Source of the DNA: Oasisia sp. SBJ-2009
Lineage: Eukaryota; Annelida; Polychaeta; Sabellida; Siboglinidae
Length of the DNA stretch: 64,000 nucleotides
Direction of reading: 5' to 3'
NCBI GenBank assembly: GCA_964017155.1
Contig: OZ024862.1
Span: 43,646,719 to 43,710,718 of the forward strand
Shown in pieces: positions 18,201 through 28,300 of this stretch. The notes below the pieces were generated by a model. It was not told the origin of the DNA. It searched no databases and worked only from the letters and a program-made list of their open reading frames with translations. The position numbers and the translations under genes are program-made. How positions within the stretch are numbered: the stretch's first letter is position 1; each line of letters opens with the position of its first letter.

Positions 18201-21200
18201 AAACTCTAATTGGTAGCTTGATGCTTGTGTAATTTACCATTAAACCCATGTTAAATTGGAAACTTGCCTGCAGATTTTAAGTTACATCTTTAAAACTATT
18301 GATTTTATATAATAGCAAGTTGTGTTTCTTTTGATGTTCATTAATTTTAATTATCTTTAAAATTATGTGACTGCTGTGTCTATTGATTAAAGATAGAACA
18401 TTTGCATTCCGGATAAGTGAATATATGCTAATGTCATACATTAGTCGCTGTGTTCTGATCTGTGTTTCTGGTCATCTTGTGTGAATAACCTGAGAACATT
18501 ATGTGATTATGTTGAGGAGACTTGGCCGTGACTGTGATTCACCATTAACATTTCGTCCATAATTACAAACACACAACATATTAGCAAAGGGCTGTTGAAC
18601 AGTCCCAGCCTGGCTTGGTGGGTTGTGAGTTGTTTCAATGTGGTGAATCACTGGGCTGTATAATAATAAGAACATTTATAAAGCGCCATAAATCTAGAAA
18701 TATCCACTCGGAGGCATGAGTATGTATACATATGTCATAGAATTATAATATTAAGTTTGTTAAGGTAAATAAAATACATAAAATATGTATAAACAGTAAT
18801 AGTAATAAATAATGAAATAAATAAGTTAGCTGAAGATAATTATTAAAATAAATCGTATATTGATAATAAAATAATTAGTATGACATTTTGTAAAATTAAT
18901 GTAAAACATGTACAAGATAATAAATAGGTAAAAATTAAATACAAATTAATTACAAATTAATGTGTATGTGATATGTGTGTGCAACTGTTACAGATCGTAC
19001 GGTCAACATACGGGTCAGCTGACAACAGTGTCCACACTGTCCATCTGTCTACAACACGTGCAAAAGCAATTGTCCGTCCTTGTTTCGTGTCACTCTGTCC
19101 ACTGGTGGACGCCAGTCTGGACACCATGCTGGGCTGCACTGACCACTCCAAGCGGTCTGACCACTCCGAGAGATCTGGTTACTCCCGCAGATCTGACCAG
19201 GATCGGTGTCGGTCACATGACCTGGTGGTCAATCCAGCATCTGCCACGAGGTCAGTCTCGGCCAAGCCAAAGGTTTCTGGTGTGAAGGGATGGACCTGCG
19301 GACACACAGCTGACCGACCGATGACCTCCACACAGGTAGACTACTGCCCACTGGAGGGGCTGCCCTGTCTTGATGTCTCAGCAATAGACCAGACAGTCAC
19401 AGACAGTGTCTCTGTCATCACTCCAGACAGCATGCAGACAACTCATAGCTCACAGCGTGTGGGGGTCAAGACCAGGTCTAATATTACCCAGAATGCACAC
19501 ACTGGGACAGTCACCGTCAACTCCAACATACACCGAGCGATAAGGTCGAATGGTGTTGGCAGAAAACACCGTCGACGCAACAGCGACGAGACAATTGACG
19601 CGATGACACAGAGACATGACACCAGCAGTGACGTGATGTTGCTAAGTGACCAACAAGAGGAACACAGACTGGTTGAGTTGACAAAGACACGCACCAAAAT
19701 GTTGGAGGCACCTTCCCCAGTGCCCCGTCGTTCCCACCGTCACAGTCCTGTGGTTGTCTCCTGTGGACGGCCAAAACGCAAGAAGACACTGCACAGAGAA
19801 CCAGACATCTGTATGGCGCTTTCTGGGTCTGAAACTTTCACACAGCAGCCGAGGCGGACTCGACAGGCAGCTGAGCCTCGGTGGGACGTCGGTGCCTTGT
19901 GTGCACCAAAACGACAGCGAAAGCTGCGGCGTGTTAGGAAACTGTACACGGAGGACATTCTCCTGCCTGCAGAAGACACCCAGGTGACAGCCGCTCAGAC
20001 AAACGGCACTTCACTGTCAAGGAAGGCTTTGGTGACAAGTAGAGCTGATGACTCCGGAGACAGGCCCTCAAGTAGAACTGATGACTCCAGAGACAGGCCC
20101 TCAAGTAGAACTGGTGACTTGGGAGACAGGCCCTCAAGTAGAACTGGTGACTTGGGAGACAGGCCCTCAAGTAGAACTGGTGACTTGGGAGACAGGCCCT
20201 CAAGTAGAACTGGTGACTTGGGAGACAGGCCCTCAAGTAGAACTGGTGACTTGGGAGACAGGCCCTCAAGTAGAACTGGTGACTTGGGAGACAGGCCCTC
20301 AAGTAGAACTGGTGACTTGGGAGACAGGCCCTCAAGTAGAACTGGTGACTTGGGAGACAGGCCCTCAAGTAGAACTGGTGACTTGAGAGACAGGCCCTCA
20401 AGTAGAACTGGTGACTTAGGAGACAGGCCCTCAAGTAGAACTGGTGACTTGGGTGACAGGCCCTCAAGTAGAACTGGTGACTTAGGAGACAGGCCTGCTC
20501 AGACAAATGACACTTCACTGTCAAGGAAGGCGTTGAAAGAGAGGACTGAGGGAACTGACAGTAACAGCCAGCCTCATAGTTGTATCATCATCAGTAGTTC
20601 GCCGGAGCACTGCACCCCTGTCTCGCCAGTGGACGATGCTGTTATGAGTAGTGGACCCCCCATCAGCTCCACTGACCACAGTGACTCTGTTGCCTCTACT
20701 CAGCTGGATGCGTCTGCTGTCCAACGACTTGAGGTGAGGCCGTTGTCTGTGGAGGGGGCAGATGTAGGGGGATACTGCACTTGGGGGGCTAATTCACTTG
20801 TTGGAGTGACACCGCATGTGTGGGGGCCACTGCATGTGTGGGGGTGTCTGGGTGGGTCTTTGCATGTGGGGGTCAATACATGTGGGGTTGCTGTGTGGGG
20901 GGTCAATGCATGTGGGGTTACTGCATGTGTGGGGGTCAATGCATGTGGGGTTGCTGTGTGTGGTGGTCAATGCATGTGGGGTTGCTGCATGTGTGGGGGT
21001 CAATACATGTGGGGTTGCTGCGTGTGTGGGGGTTCCACCAGTGTGAGTCACTGTATTTGCAGGAGTAAGAACACTTGTGGAGAGAGGACTGCACTGTTGT
21101 TGAGTTACAAATAATAATTTCTGATACTCTAAGATGCTTTCGTGCTTAATATAATTAGTGTCATTCGTGTCATACTTGTTTAATGATAGTGTTGTAATCC

Positions 21201-21588
21201 ATTTCAGTGGCATGTGTCTTCTAGCGTAATTGTGGCTGAGTGTCAATTTTGTATTGTTTTGTCAGCACGGCTGGCAGCTCACACACTTCACACAGAAAGA
21301 CTTACAGTTAGTTAGAATGTCGACTATACATGCTACTGAGTACGTTACATCCCAAAGTAGGTGTGGATTGTAAATGTAAACAATTATGATGTGGAGAGCT
21401 ACATTGTTTTGAAATCATGTAACTGTTATTAATATTAGTAATTATTTTCTTTACAGCTGCTGTTCTCGGAAGAAATGACGCCAGTTCAGCGGAACATTAT
21501 CGAGCTTGACTTTACCGCAAAAGACCCTAGTTTGTCTGGGTTTGCGACACCATACTTCAAACAGCAGAAGTTTGGCTACACAGCATGA
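9266..21588 (+). CDS. TPP1/ACD-like OB-fold telomere protein candidate with minisatellite exons
   Basis: Exons: 9266-9388, 9867-9973, 10369-10462, 10859-10956, 12672-12734, 14000-14115 (or 13901-14115), 14740-14844, 15303-15407, 16155-17524, 18994-20733 and 21457-21588. Every junction is GT-AG and in phase; the long form is 1350 residues. Residues 1-165 resemble the shelterin TPP1 OB-fold in block order: a WLVNLLVAGD start, FVDDGQVYINAVIQ, YLKKYRVMHTL and CEFWLQVNEFVTW, the last close to human EFYLQVDRFSLL. TPP1 bridges POT1 to TIN2 and recruits telomerase. The C-terminal half is low-complexity, with basic nuclear-localisation-like clusters, and is far longer than human TPP1 (about 460-540 residues). 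No TIN2-binding motif was recognised. The OB-fold match is by eye only, so another telomeric or OB-fold family is possible and no symbol is assigned. The exon 1 acceptor at 9256 implies an upstream untranslated exon. Confidence 0.55.
13901..14115 (+). CDS. TPP1-like exon 6 with two acceptors 99 bases apart
   Basis: The upstream acceptor (GTGCAG, exon start 13901) continues the exon 5 frame for 23 codons and then meets TAA at 13971-13973, giving a 185-residue protein that is essentially the OB-fold alone. A second acceptor (TTTGACTGTAG, exon start 14000), preceded by a branch-like CTAAGC overlapping that stop, is exactly 99 bases downstream. It therefore keeps the same frame while skipping the stop, and leads in phase 1 to exon 7. 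The donor is GTAACG at 14116. Both isoforms are inferred from sequence alone. Confidence 0.6.
14740..14844 (+). CDS. TPP1-like exon 7, first copy
   Basis: A 105-nt exon, phase 1 on both sides, encoding about 35 residues that include FRTETIDFLMSDEDKRQL. It is nearly identical to the exon at 15303-15407 because the surrounding block of about 547 bp is duplicated in tandem. It differs at DLKTYLV here versus DLRAYLV in the second copy. Because the exon is symmetric, either or both copies can be spliced in without shifting frame. Confidence 0.7.
15303..15407 (+). CDS. TPP1-like exon 7, second (duplicated) copy
   Basis: Same length, phases and splice signals as the exon at 14740-14844, with only a few base differences including AAAACA changed to AGAGCA. 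No stop or splice-site damage is visible, so the copy looks usable rather than decayed. The next exon continues with a Trp-Gln-Ala-Asp-Tyr segment. Confidence 0.7.
16155..17524 (+). CDS. TPP1-like exon 8, coding 33-bp minisatellite
   Basis: This 1370-nt exon enters in phase 1 and leaves in phase 0. The first 120 residues or so are unique and polar. From about 16529 to 17482 it consists of roughly 29 units of 33 bp encoding variants of DLGDRPSSRTG; later units change to DRPSNGTG, DRSLNGTG or DRFLNGTG. The product would be a disordered, charged, Ser/Arg-rich tract. No unit contains a stop. The reverse strand is also open across it, a by-product of the repeat. Confidence 0.65.
17525..17724 (+). 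repeat. Nine-copy 22-bp minisatellite made of splice-donor copies
   Basis: The exon 8 donor CAG|GTGGGTTG is the first unit of a 22-bp array. GTGGGTTG recurs at 17525, 17547, 17569, 17591, 17613, 17635, 17657, 17679 and 17701, each preceded by CAG. Using any donor but the first would meet a TGA seven bases after the exon boundary, so only the first keeps the frame. Confidence 0.9.
17757..18120 (+). repeat. Interspersed repeat family C, copy 1
   Basis: Related copies lie at about 22320-22640 and 22738-22990. Shared blocks include GGGCTGAAGGTCCA, CTAATTTTGCAT, a CTCCCCAAAACC-like block and TGCCTGTTTCTGTCTG. This copy is in intron 8 of the TPP1-like gene. No coding capacity or terminal repeats were seen. 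Confidence 0.6.
18340..18545 (+). repeat. Repeat shared with 13310-13625
   Basis: The blocks TAATTATCTTTAAAAT, GTGACTGC, TCTATTG, TGTTTCTGGTCATCT and GTGAATAACC occur in the same order here and in intron 5 of the same gene (about 13310-13625). This is a dispersed repeat or an old intragenic duplication; the class is unknown. Confidence 0.5.
18994..20733 (+). CDS. TPP1-like exon 9, nuclear-basic region plus 33-bp minisatellite
   Basis: A 1740-nt exon in phase 0 on both sides, with acceptor TGTTACAG and donor GAG|GTGAGG. Its first 340 residues are unique and polar with basic clusters GRPKRKK and PKRQRKLRRVRK, plausible nuclear localisation signals. About 20045-20490 holds some 14 units of the same 33-bp coding repeat seen in exon 8 (DLGDRPSSRTG). 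This second array sits between two direct copies of a 35-bp coding segment (TSLSRKAL, near 19994 and 20495). The last 70 residues are Ser/Asp-rich. The frame stays open past the donor into intronic G-rich minisatellite, which is probably not translated. Confidence 0.65.
20800..21045 (+). repeat. G-rich minisatellite in TPP1-like intron 9
   Basis: Irregular units built on GTCAATGCATGTGGGG and TTGCTGCATGTGTGGGG repeat about eight times. The plus strand carries many GGGG runs. It starts some 65 bases after the exon 9 donor. Confidence 0.8.
21457..21588 (+). CDS. TPP1-like last exon and stop
   Basis: The final exon enters in phase 0 after TTTACAG and encodes 43 residues, including EEMTPVQRNIIELDF, before TGA at 21586-21588. 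The composition is protein-like, with an alternating hydrophobic stretch and an aromatic-rich tail, but I do not recognise the motif. In human TPP1 the C-terminus binds TIN2; no clear counterpart is visible. Confidence 0.55.
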   Translation: MLFSEEMTPVQRNIIELDFTAKDPSLSGFATPYFKQQKFGYTA

Positions 21589-21805
21589 AGATGATTTAAA
21601 TTTATTATAAATACATGTTACTGCCATAATACTTTATGTACAGCCTGGGTTCCTGAAGATTACTGAGGGTCTATATCATTACTTTAGCTTAGCAGGAACT
21701 TTGCATGTTCCGTTTGTTCCCAACATAAACTGCATGCAATTTTCGTAATTATAATTATTGCTATATTTTCTTATTATTAATATTTAATGTTTCTTTGCCT
21801 TAAAC

Positions 21806-21811
21806 AATAAA
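21806..21811 (+). promoter_or_regulatory. Candidate polyadenylation signal of the TPP1-like gene
   Basis: AATAAA lies 218 bases after the stop codon in AT-rich sequence. It is the first canonical hexamer on the plus strand that I found downstream of the gene. Confidence 0.4.
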
Positions 21812-22319
21812 TAGTTAAATTTATTCTTTTTAATTATTATGCATGGCTAAATATTTGTATGTATGAAATTATGTAAAGTGGCTACATTTTTGCTCTACTA
21901 ATTTCTATTTTCTACTGAATATTATGATAATAGTGTGCCATAATGGTCACATCTCCATTATTCTGATTGTGCATTTTCTGCTTATCCTGTTCTGTTGCCA
22001 TGAGTGATAAAGATTTTGTTTCATCCAAATCACTGATATGTATCCATTTTAATGTGTTTTCCTAGTTAAGGTAGAATACCGTGGTACATCAAGTTTTTAT
22101 TTTGTGTTAGTTAATGAGTAATACACATATTTTGTTAACTTATTTTTTGTCTTATTCATATGTACTATCTTATCTAATGTGTTTTGGGGCCAAAGGACAC
22201 TCTCCATCCGCCATGTACCATTAGCTCACGTATATCACAAAAGCTGTTGAAATTGTTTTTTATTCTGCACCCACACACACACACGCACACACACACACAA
22301 ACACACATACTGTATTTAA

Positions 22320-22990
22320 ATTTGATTGACATATTTTAAAGCATCCTAAACATTTCATCTAATTTTGCACAAATGTATCTTAGGGTATTTTCTTTGTACA
22401 TCAGAAATTTGCAGTTGTCTGGTCTTTTGTCAGGGCATCTCAAGGCCTCCCCAAAACCAAAATGTTCAAATTGTGCCTGTTTCTGTCTGGGCTTGAGACT
22501 GCTCTTAGAATTGTAGTGACCCCCCTCTGCTATCTGTGTATTTGTCAACTAGAAGCCATCCCTCACCACCCCAGCAGTGAAGCTGGACATTACCTGCCTT
22601 CTTAGTCCTTTGGGCTGAAGGTCCAATGGGTTTATGGCGTCATTCTCTGTCTGCCGTGAACTCGGATCTAAGAAACTGCTGAGGATCTGTTTTTCAAACT
22701 ATGGATTAACATTTCTTATGGTAACTATGTAAAAGAAATGCCAATTTGATTGACACATTTTAAAGCCTCCTAATATCCTAGTATATTTGAAATTTTGTTA
22801 AACAAAAAAGTTCTGTAGCTTTTCCTCTAATTTTGCATCTAGACCTATCTGAGGGTACCTTTATTGTACCCATGAAAATTGTAGTTCACTAGTCTTGTAA
22901 GGGCATCTCAGGGTCTCCCAAAAAAGCAAACTGCTAAAATAAATTTTGCCTGTTTCTGCCTCGGGTTTTTGCAGATCTCGGAGCACAAAT
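22320..22990 (+). repeat. Interspersed repeat family C, two copies in tandem
   Basis: TTGATTGACATATTTTAAAG at 22322 and TTGATTGACACATTTTAAAG at about 22747 open two similar blocks. Each continues with CCTCTAATTTTGCAT-like, a TCTTAGGGTA/TCTGAGGGTA-like, AGGGCATCTCA and TGCCTGTTTCTG blocks. The spacing is about 425 bases. A third copy is in intron 8 of the TPP1-like gene. Confidence 0.65.
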
Positions 22991-25316
22991 TCCTGAGGTA
23001 ATCTGTACATTGGATCTCCCCTACCAGTGGTAGGGGCTGCATCAATAACCCAGTAGATCCCTGTTAAACTGGACCATTGCTGCCTGCACATGTCAGTGTA
23101 TATATCTAATTAAAAGCATATTTTACCATCCACATACCTCATTTGTTTACATCTCTGCGTGGTTGCAGTCAGCAACACATGCGCCTATTGTTTGTGATAT
23201 TGTTTACTGTCAGTGATAAGAGTTTGTATGGAAGAAATATATCAATATATTGGGAAATTCCAATGTTGTTACCTGTTCAAAGATCGGATTTGATTAATGC
23301 ACAAAACCACAAAATGAGATGTGGTAGCTAGAATACTAATAAGCAAATATTGTTCATGGTGTGCATTAATTTTTCTAAAATGCATTAAAAATGGCAATTT
23401 AACTCAGAATGCAACTTTAAGGCTGAACTCTCATTTTACACATGCACATGTGCGTACAAATTGGACTGCACAATTGTATGCTTAAAGCTAAATGGTCATT
23501 TTACATAAGCACGTGTGCGTGTACACATACATACTCTCACTGTTATTACATACACACACATCTTTTATAATGACTATATTTAACTATCTTGATAAAAAAA
23601 TATGATAAAATCTTACAAAGCCAAAGGTCATATATATATATATACCTGGTGTATTATATATATATAATTTTACAAAAGGTCATAAACATGATACGTTCAT
23701 GAAATAAGTATTACAAATATTATATTTATAAAATACATGATAAATTAATTAGCAAATTATATATATATATATAAAATACTTTTTTATGTTTTTTATTGAA
23801 ATAAAAACATTCAGAAAGTTAGCATCGGTTACCCAGGCTGCCTGGTCCCAGGCGCCGTATGATGGCTGCCAGTTTGCGGCGAAGCTACGCAGCTGAGTAA
23901 TTATGTAATAAAAACTGATGTCATCCCATTACCATGCAACAAATGAAAGTTGGGACCGTGAGACTTCCTAATCCACATGCCACCCGTGAAGCCCATGGAG
24001 GGAACCTTACCTAATACCTATACAATTTATTGATACGAAGCTGAAGGTAGCTCCACCTGGTGCCGTTGTTTGCAATCATGGCCACGTGAATAGCCAGACG
24101 CCAATATGCATTAAGCATTAGACTTCCTATTAGCATTACAGTTCTTAAAATGTTCACACAAAGTTATCGTAGAAGAAAAACATTGACATAGTTCACCATT
24201 TTTGTTATTACTTCTCGTTACTCATCGCTATACTGCTAAATACAACTGTATTAACTGTACAGACACACCGCGCATGCGTATTGTATTTAAAGACTACGCC
24301 GTGCTCCGTAAGCAGATCGATCGAAACCTAGCCATAGGATCTGTGAATTGTTCAGTTCCTTGGCTAGTGCTTTGGTTTGAATCGCATTCGGTAGTTCATT
24401 GAGGTTTAGCAAAAGGTGGGTAGAAATCAGTGACGCAATCCACATTGTCGTTGTCATGACATGCCCGCCGAGTAGCGTCACTGTTCTTCCGTTTGCGTTT
24501 ACACCCGGGAGCCGTCAAAGTCAAACTGTGAAACCATCAATTTCCTTGGCTTGTGTCACACATATTATGTAGTACTGTATTGTCCCCCGAAAGCGGGGGA
24601 TATTACAATGCGGGGAAATATGGGTGATTCGCAAAACGTACGTAGCACTTATATGACGTCAGACAAACTATTAGGCCTATATGTGCTCGTGTATATTGAT
24701 TAATGTTTAATTTAAACTGGCAAAAATTAGTATTACCACTAAATAAATATTATTCCCATTTATAAAAAATCTGTTCAAACATGGGTCACAGCAAATTTGA
24801 CGATTATTATTATCATTATGCCTTTTTATAGGCTCCTTGACCTTATTTAATTTGCACCACATGCACAACCATATTTTTGGTGTAATAATTGATGTAAAAA
24901 TTAAATATCTTGTTACTGGTAGAACAAAACAACACATATTTTGTATTAATTAACTTTGGATGGAAAGAAGCCATATTTGATTATATATAAAAATTACCTG
25001 CTGCCAGCCATAAAGTCATGTACATAACATTAATTCTTGTAATCTTGTATTGCAACTAGTCTCTTAAGGTATTTTCTATGAGCGAAACTTCAAGATTTGG
25101 ATAGGCCTGACGAGCAATCTCTAGACCCACCTATATGGAATTCAATGACATCATGGTAATTTTCTACCACAATTGACGAACACCAAAGTATTGATAGTAA
25201 TGTATTGTAATGTTTTATGAAAAACCCTTTTGTTCTGTTGTAAATATTGAATGTGATAATAGAATCTGATAATACGTTCATGAATGTGAACAGCTGGTTG
25301 TGGTGTGCTTGAGCAG

Positions 25317-28300
25317 GAATCCGGCGATATGAAGGATAAGGTGTACATAGAAGACATGGACGGCATCACAGCTGGGCACATCGAGGTCATGCAGACCATG
25401 ATGGTAGGTGGTCACATAGCATATTGTCATTACACCGGGACCTATGCTTATTTTGTACCTTCTTACCATACACATCATGTATGGACATTGACCCTGTCAT
25501 AGATTGTGCACCCAGAGCCCTGCTTTTTAATAAATAGATTTGACAAACACAGTTGGCAAGTCAGGAATCGGAATCGGAAGTGTTTATTGACCCAATAAAA
25601 ATATACATAAAGCAATGTTCATACAAATTACCTACAGCGCAAGTTATAAAATAATATTACATTAGTACCGCTGTGCAGCAAACTGCCAAGTAATTGCGTA
25701 AGAAATAACAGAAATGTAATTATAAGTGATTATGAATTGTTACTGTAGGTAAAATAACCAGGGGTCGACGAGACTGTCACTAAGACCATTTTGGTCGCAC
25801 TCGTGGCAGCCACCCCATTAATTACATCACAATTAAATATAGTTGACTATTTTAAGCACTTCCAAATAAACATGTGCACAATACAGCAACACTAGAATGC
25901 CATTACTGGTAACAAATGTCATAAATCTCAACAAACAAACAACACAATTAGTAAGTTAAGTTCAATTGGAAATTAGCAAATGATTACAATCTCACAGTTA
26001 AAATAACACTACTTAGTATATGGACATTTACGGAGGTATACAAAAAGAAACACTGTAAATTAGTACGTTGATTGTTATGAATGTCGACATATATAACAGT
26101 TTGGTAAAAAGCACAGTGTTTTGTAATTTTTGTTTTGTAACTAATAAATCCTGGTAAACTGTGCGTTGTAATTTTGTTTCTAATGTTAAATGTAGCATTG
26201 TTTATTAGTAAAGGGATATCATGCCTAATGCATTGCTTGGCAAAGTCATGCTTAGCCCTATTTGTATGAATATTGTCATCTATCCGTTTGTTAAATGTGT
26301 GGACTGTTTTATTTAATATAAATGGTAAGTTTTGTAAATATACTGGTAATGTCGTGTGCACATACTTATAGTACAATTTCAATTCATGCAATTTCAGCAT
26401 ATCTGTAACATTAAGAATCTTGAGTTTCTTAAACAACGGCTTAGTATGTACCGGGTACATTATATTTTGTTAAACATATTATTCTAATTGCCTTTTCTGT
26501 AGTTTGATTATTCTGTTACAGCTAAAATCCCATACCATTAGGCCATAATTGACATTAATGCATTAATTGATTATACAAAGTAACTTTTATATTTAGTGGC
26601 AAGAATCATTTTAATTTGTTTAATATGCCTATCAATTTGAAACATTTAATAGGGCGTGTAAGTCTCGCGCGCGAAAACGAGGGTGGGGGCAGTTGGGGGC
26701 AGGAGGTCCATATTCTCCATGTTAACGTATAGGACTTTGTTTTGTTTTTGGTTGTAATAATCGAACGGTTCCAGTCTAACTATTTCAGTTATACTGTCCG
26801 AAGGATTATTACAAGCAGAGGCAGGGGAACACTTTTCCGGTGACAATAATTACGGAAATCATGAATTTTAATCGATTATAATGGTGGTTGCTATGGCAAT
26901 AGCGGCAAGTACTTGCGTTTGGCGATCTTTACTAATAATGAAAAGTGCCATTTTTCGTGTAGTACAGCCTGTTTGGGGCAAACGTACACATGTGTTATGA
27001 TTATGCGAATTTAGACAACTTGTCAGATATAAGTGCTTATCGAAACCACAATGTACAGCAATGTATAATGCAAATCCTGTAAACTATTTTATTGTGTATT
27101 ATTCTTGTGTCCAATCCCCAATTGTCTCGCTTAGACCCCAATGAGCTCCAATCACGCGGAGTCACGCCATTTATCGTGACACACTTACGGGCCCTATTGA
27201 AATTTACCAAGTCAGGTAATTTCAGACTTAGCAACATGATTTATCAACATGGGTGACAAATCATGCAAAAACTGCAAAATAGTTAATGGGTAATTCATCG
27301 ACAATCCAAAGATAATAAAAATAAAAATTGTATGTATACTTACATGTGGTGACATGTATGCTGTATACATTTGCTCTGTGTTTGCCACAGGGTAAGTGCG
27401 AGGATCAGTTAGCCACTATCCAGGTCACTCAGAGGTCATTATGTCGCACGGAGAAAGAGTTACAGCAACTACAGTCAGAACTGGACAGGACCATTAACGA
27501 AAGGGTATGGATGCTATACCATGGTGATGTCAACAGTATTGTTGTGAATATTACTGTATTTTAAAGATTTGTACCATTGCCATTTTAAAGGGCAACAATA
27601 ACGATTTTATTTTATACAGTTCTCTGTATGTAGAAATGGTACTTTCTTACCATACATCACATATACAGCTTGTGCTAGTATCTAGTGCCTTAGATTAAAT
27701 TATGCTGTTGGTCAAGCAGTTGGCAGCTTTATGACTTTTATGAAACCCACAGGGATTATTTGCTTTAATTTGGTTATCAAAATAATAGTTTTGCCAGTTG
27801 TAGAGTACAGTGTACCAGTTAAGATGAACTCACAGTCTTGCAGTTGTTCTTTTAGGGTTGGATGCAAAGCGTGATGGTCCACAATGTTACCAAATTTATT
27901 AACATTGACATACTGGAATCGTAAGATGATTTATTTCTGTTGGTTTTTTTGGCAGGAAACATTGCGTATCCAGGTTGATCGCTTGGAGATGAGAATGCAG
28001 AACAACATGCGTCGTCTGGTGTCTGAGCTACAAACAGACATGCAAAATCGGGTGTGTCTTCATTACAGTATATTGCAGTCTTCATTGTTATAATCGCTGG
28101 TGGTCATCACATAAAGCAAAATTGTTGTGAGTATATAATAGTGCCTCCCTTCAGTATACCATTTTGGTTATATGACTTTAAAAAATAATTCACAGAGACG
28201 TCTACATTTCACATCTCTGTGTCTAAGAGCGGTTCCAACAACCCTGTAGTATTGAATGTGGATTGCATGCTGGTAGACAGTCACTGTGTCGCCATTTTAC

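Larger units (their letters stand above)
21589..25316. other. Intergenic region, TPP1-like gene to CNTROB
   Basis: It contains the 3' flank of the TPP1-like gene, two copies of repeat family C (22320-22990), (TA)n tracts near 23630 and 23757, and a mildly CpG-rich stretch at about 24230-24660 that could include the CNTROB promoter or a 5' untranslated exon. No coding exon could be supported. Confidence 0.45.

Noticed and set aside
20734..21114. Extension of TPP1-like exon 9 into the Cys/Gly/Trp-rich frame
   Set aside because: A good donor GAG|GTGAGG at 20733 joins in phase to 21457, and the extension is G-rich minisatellite.
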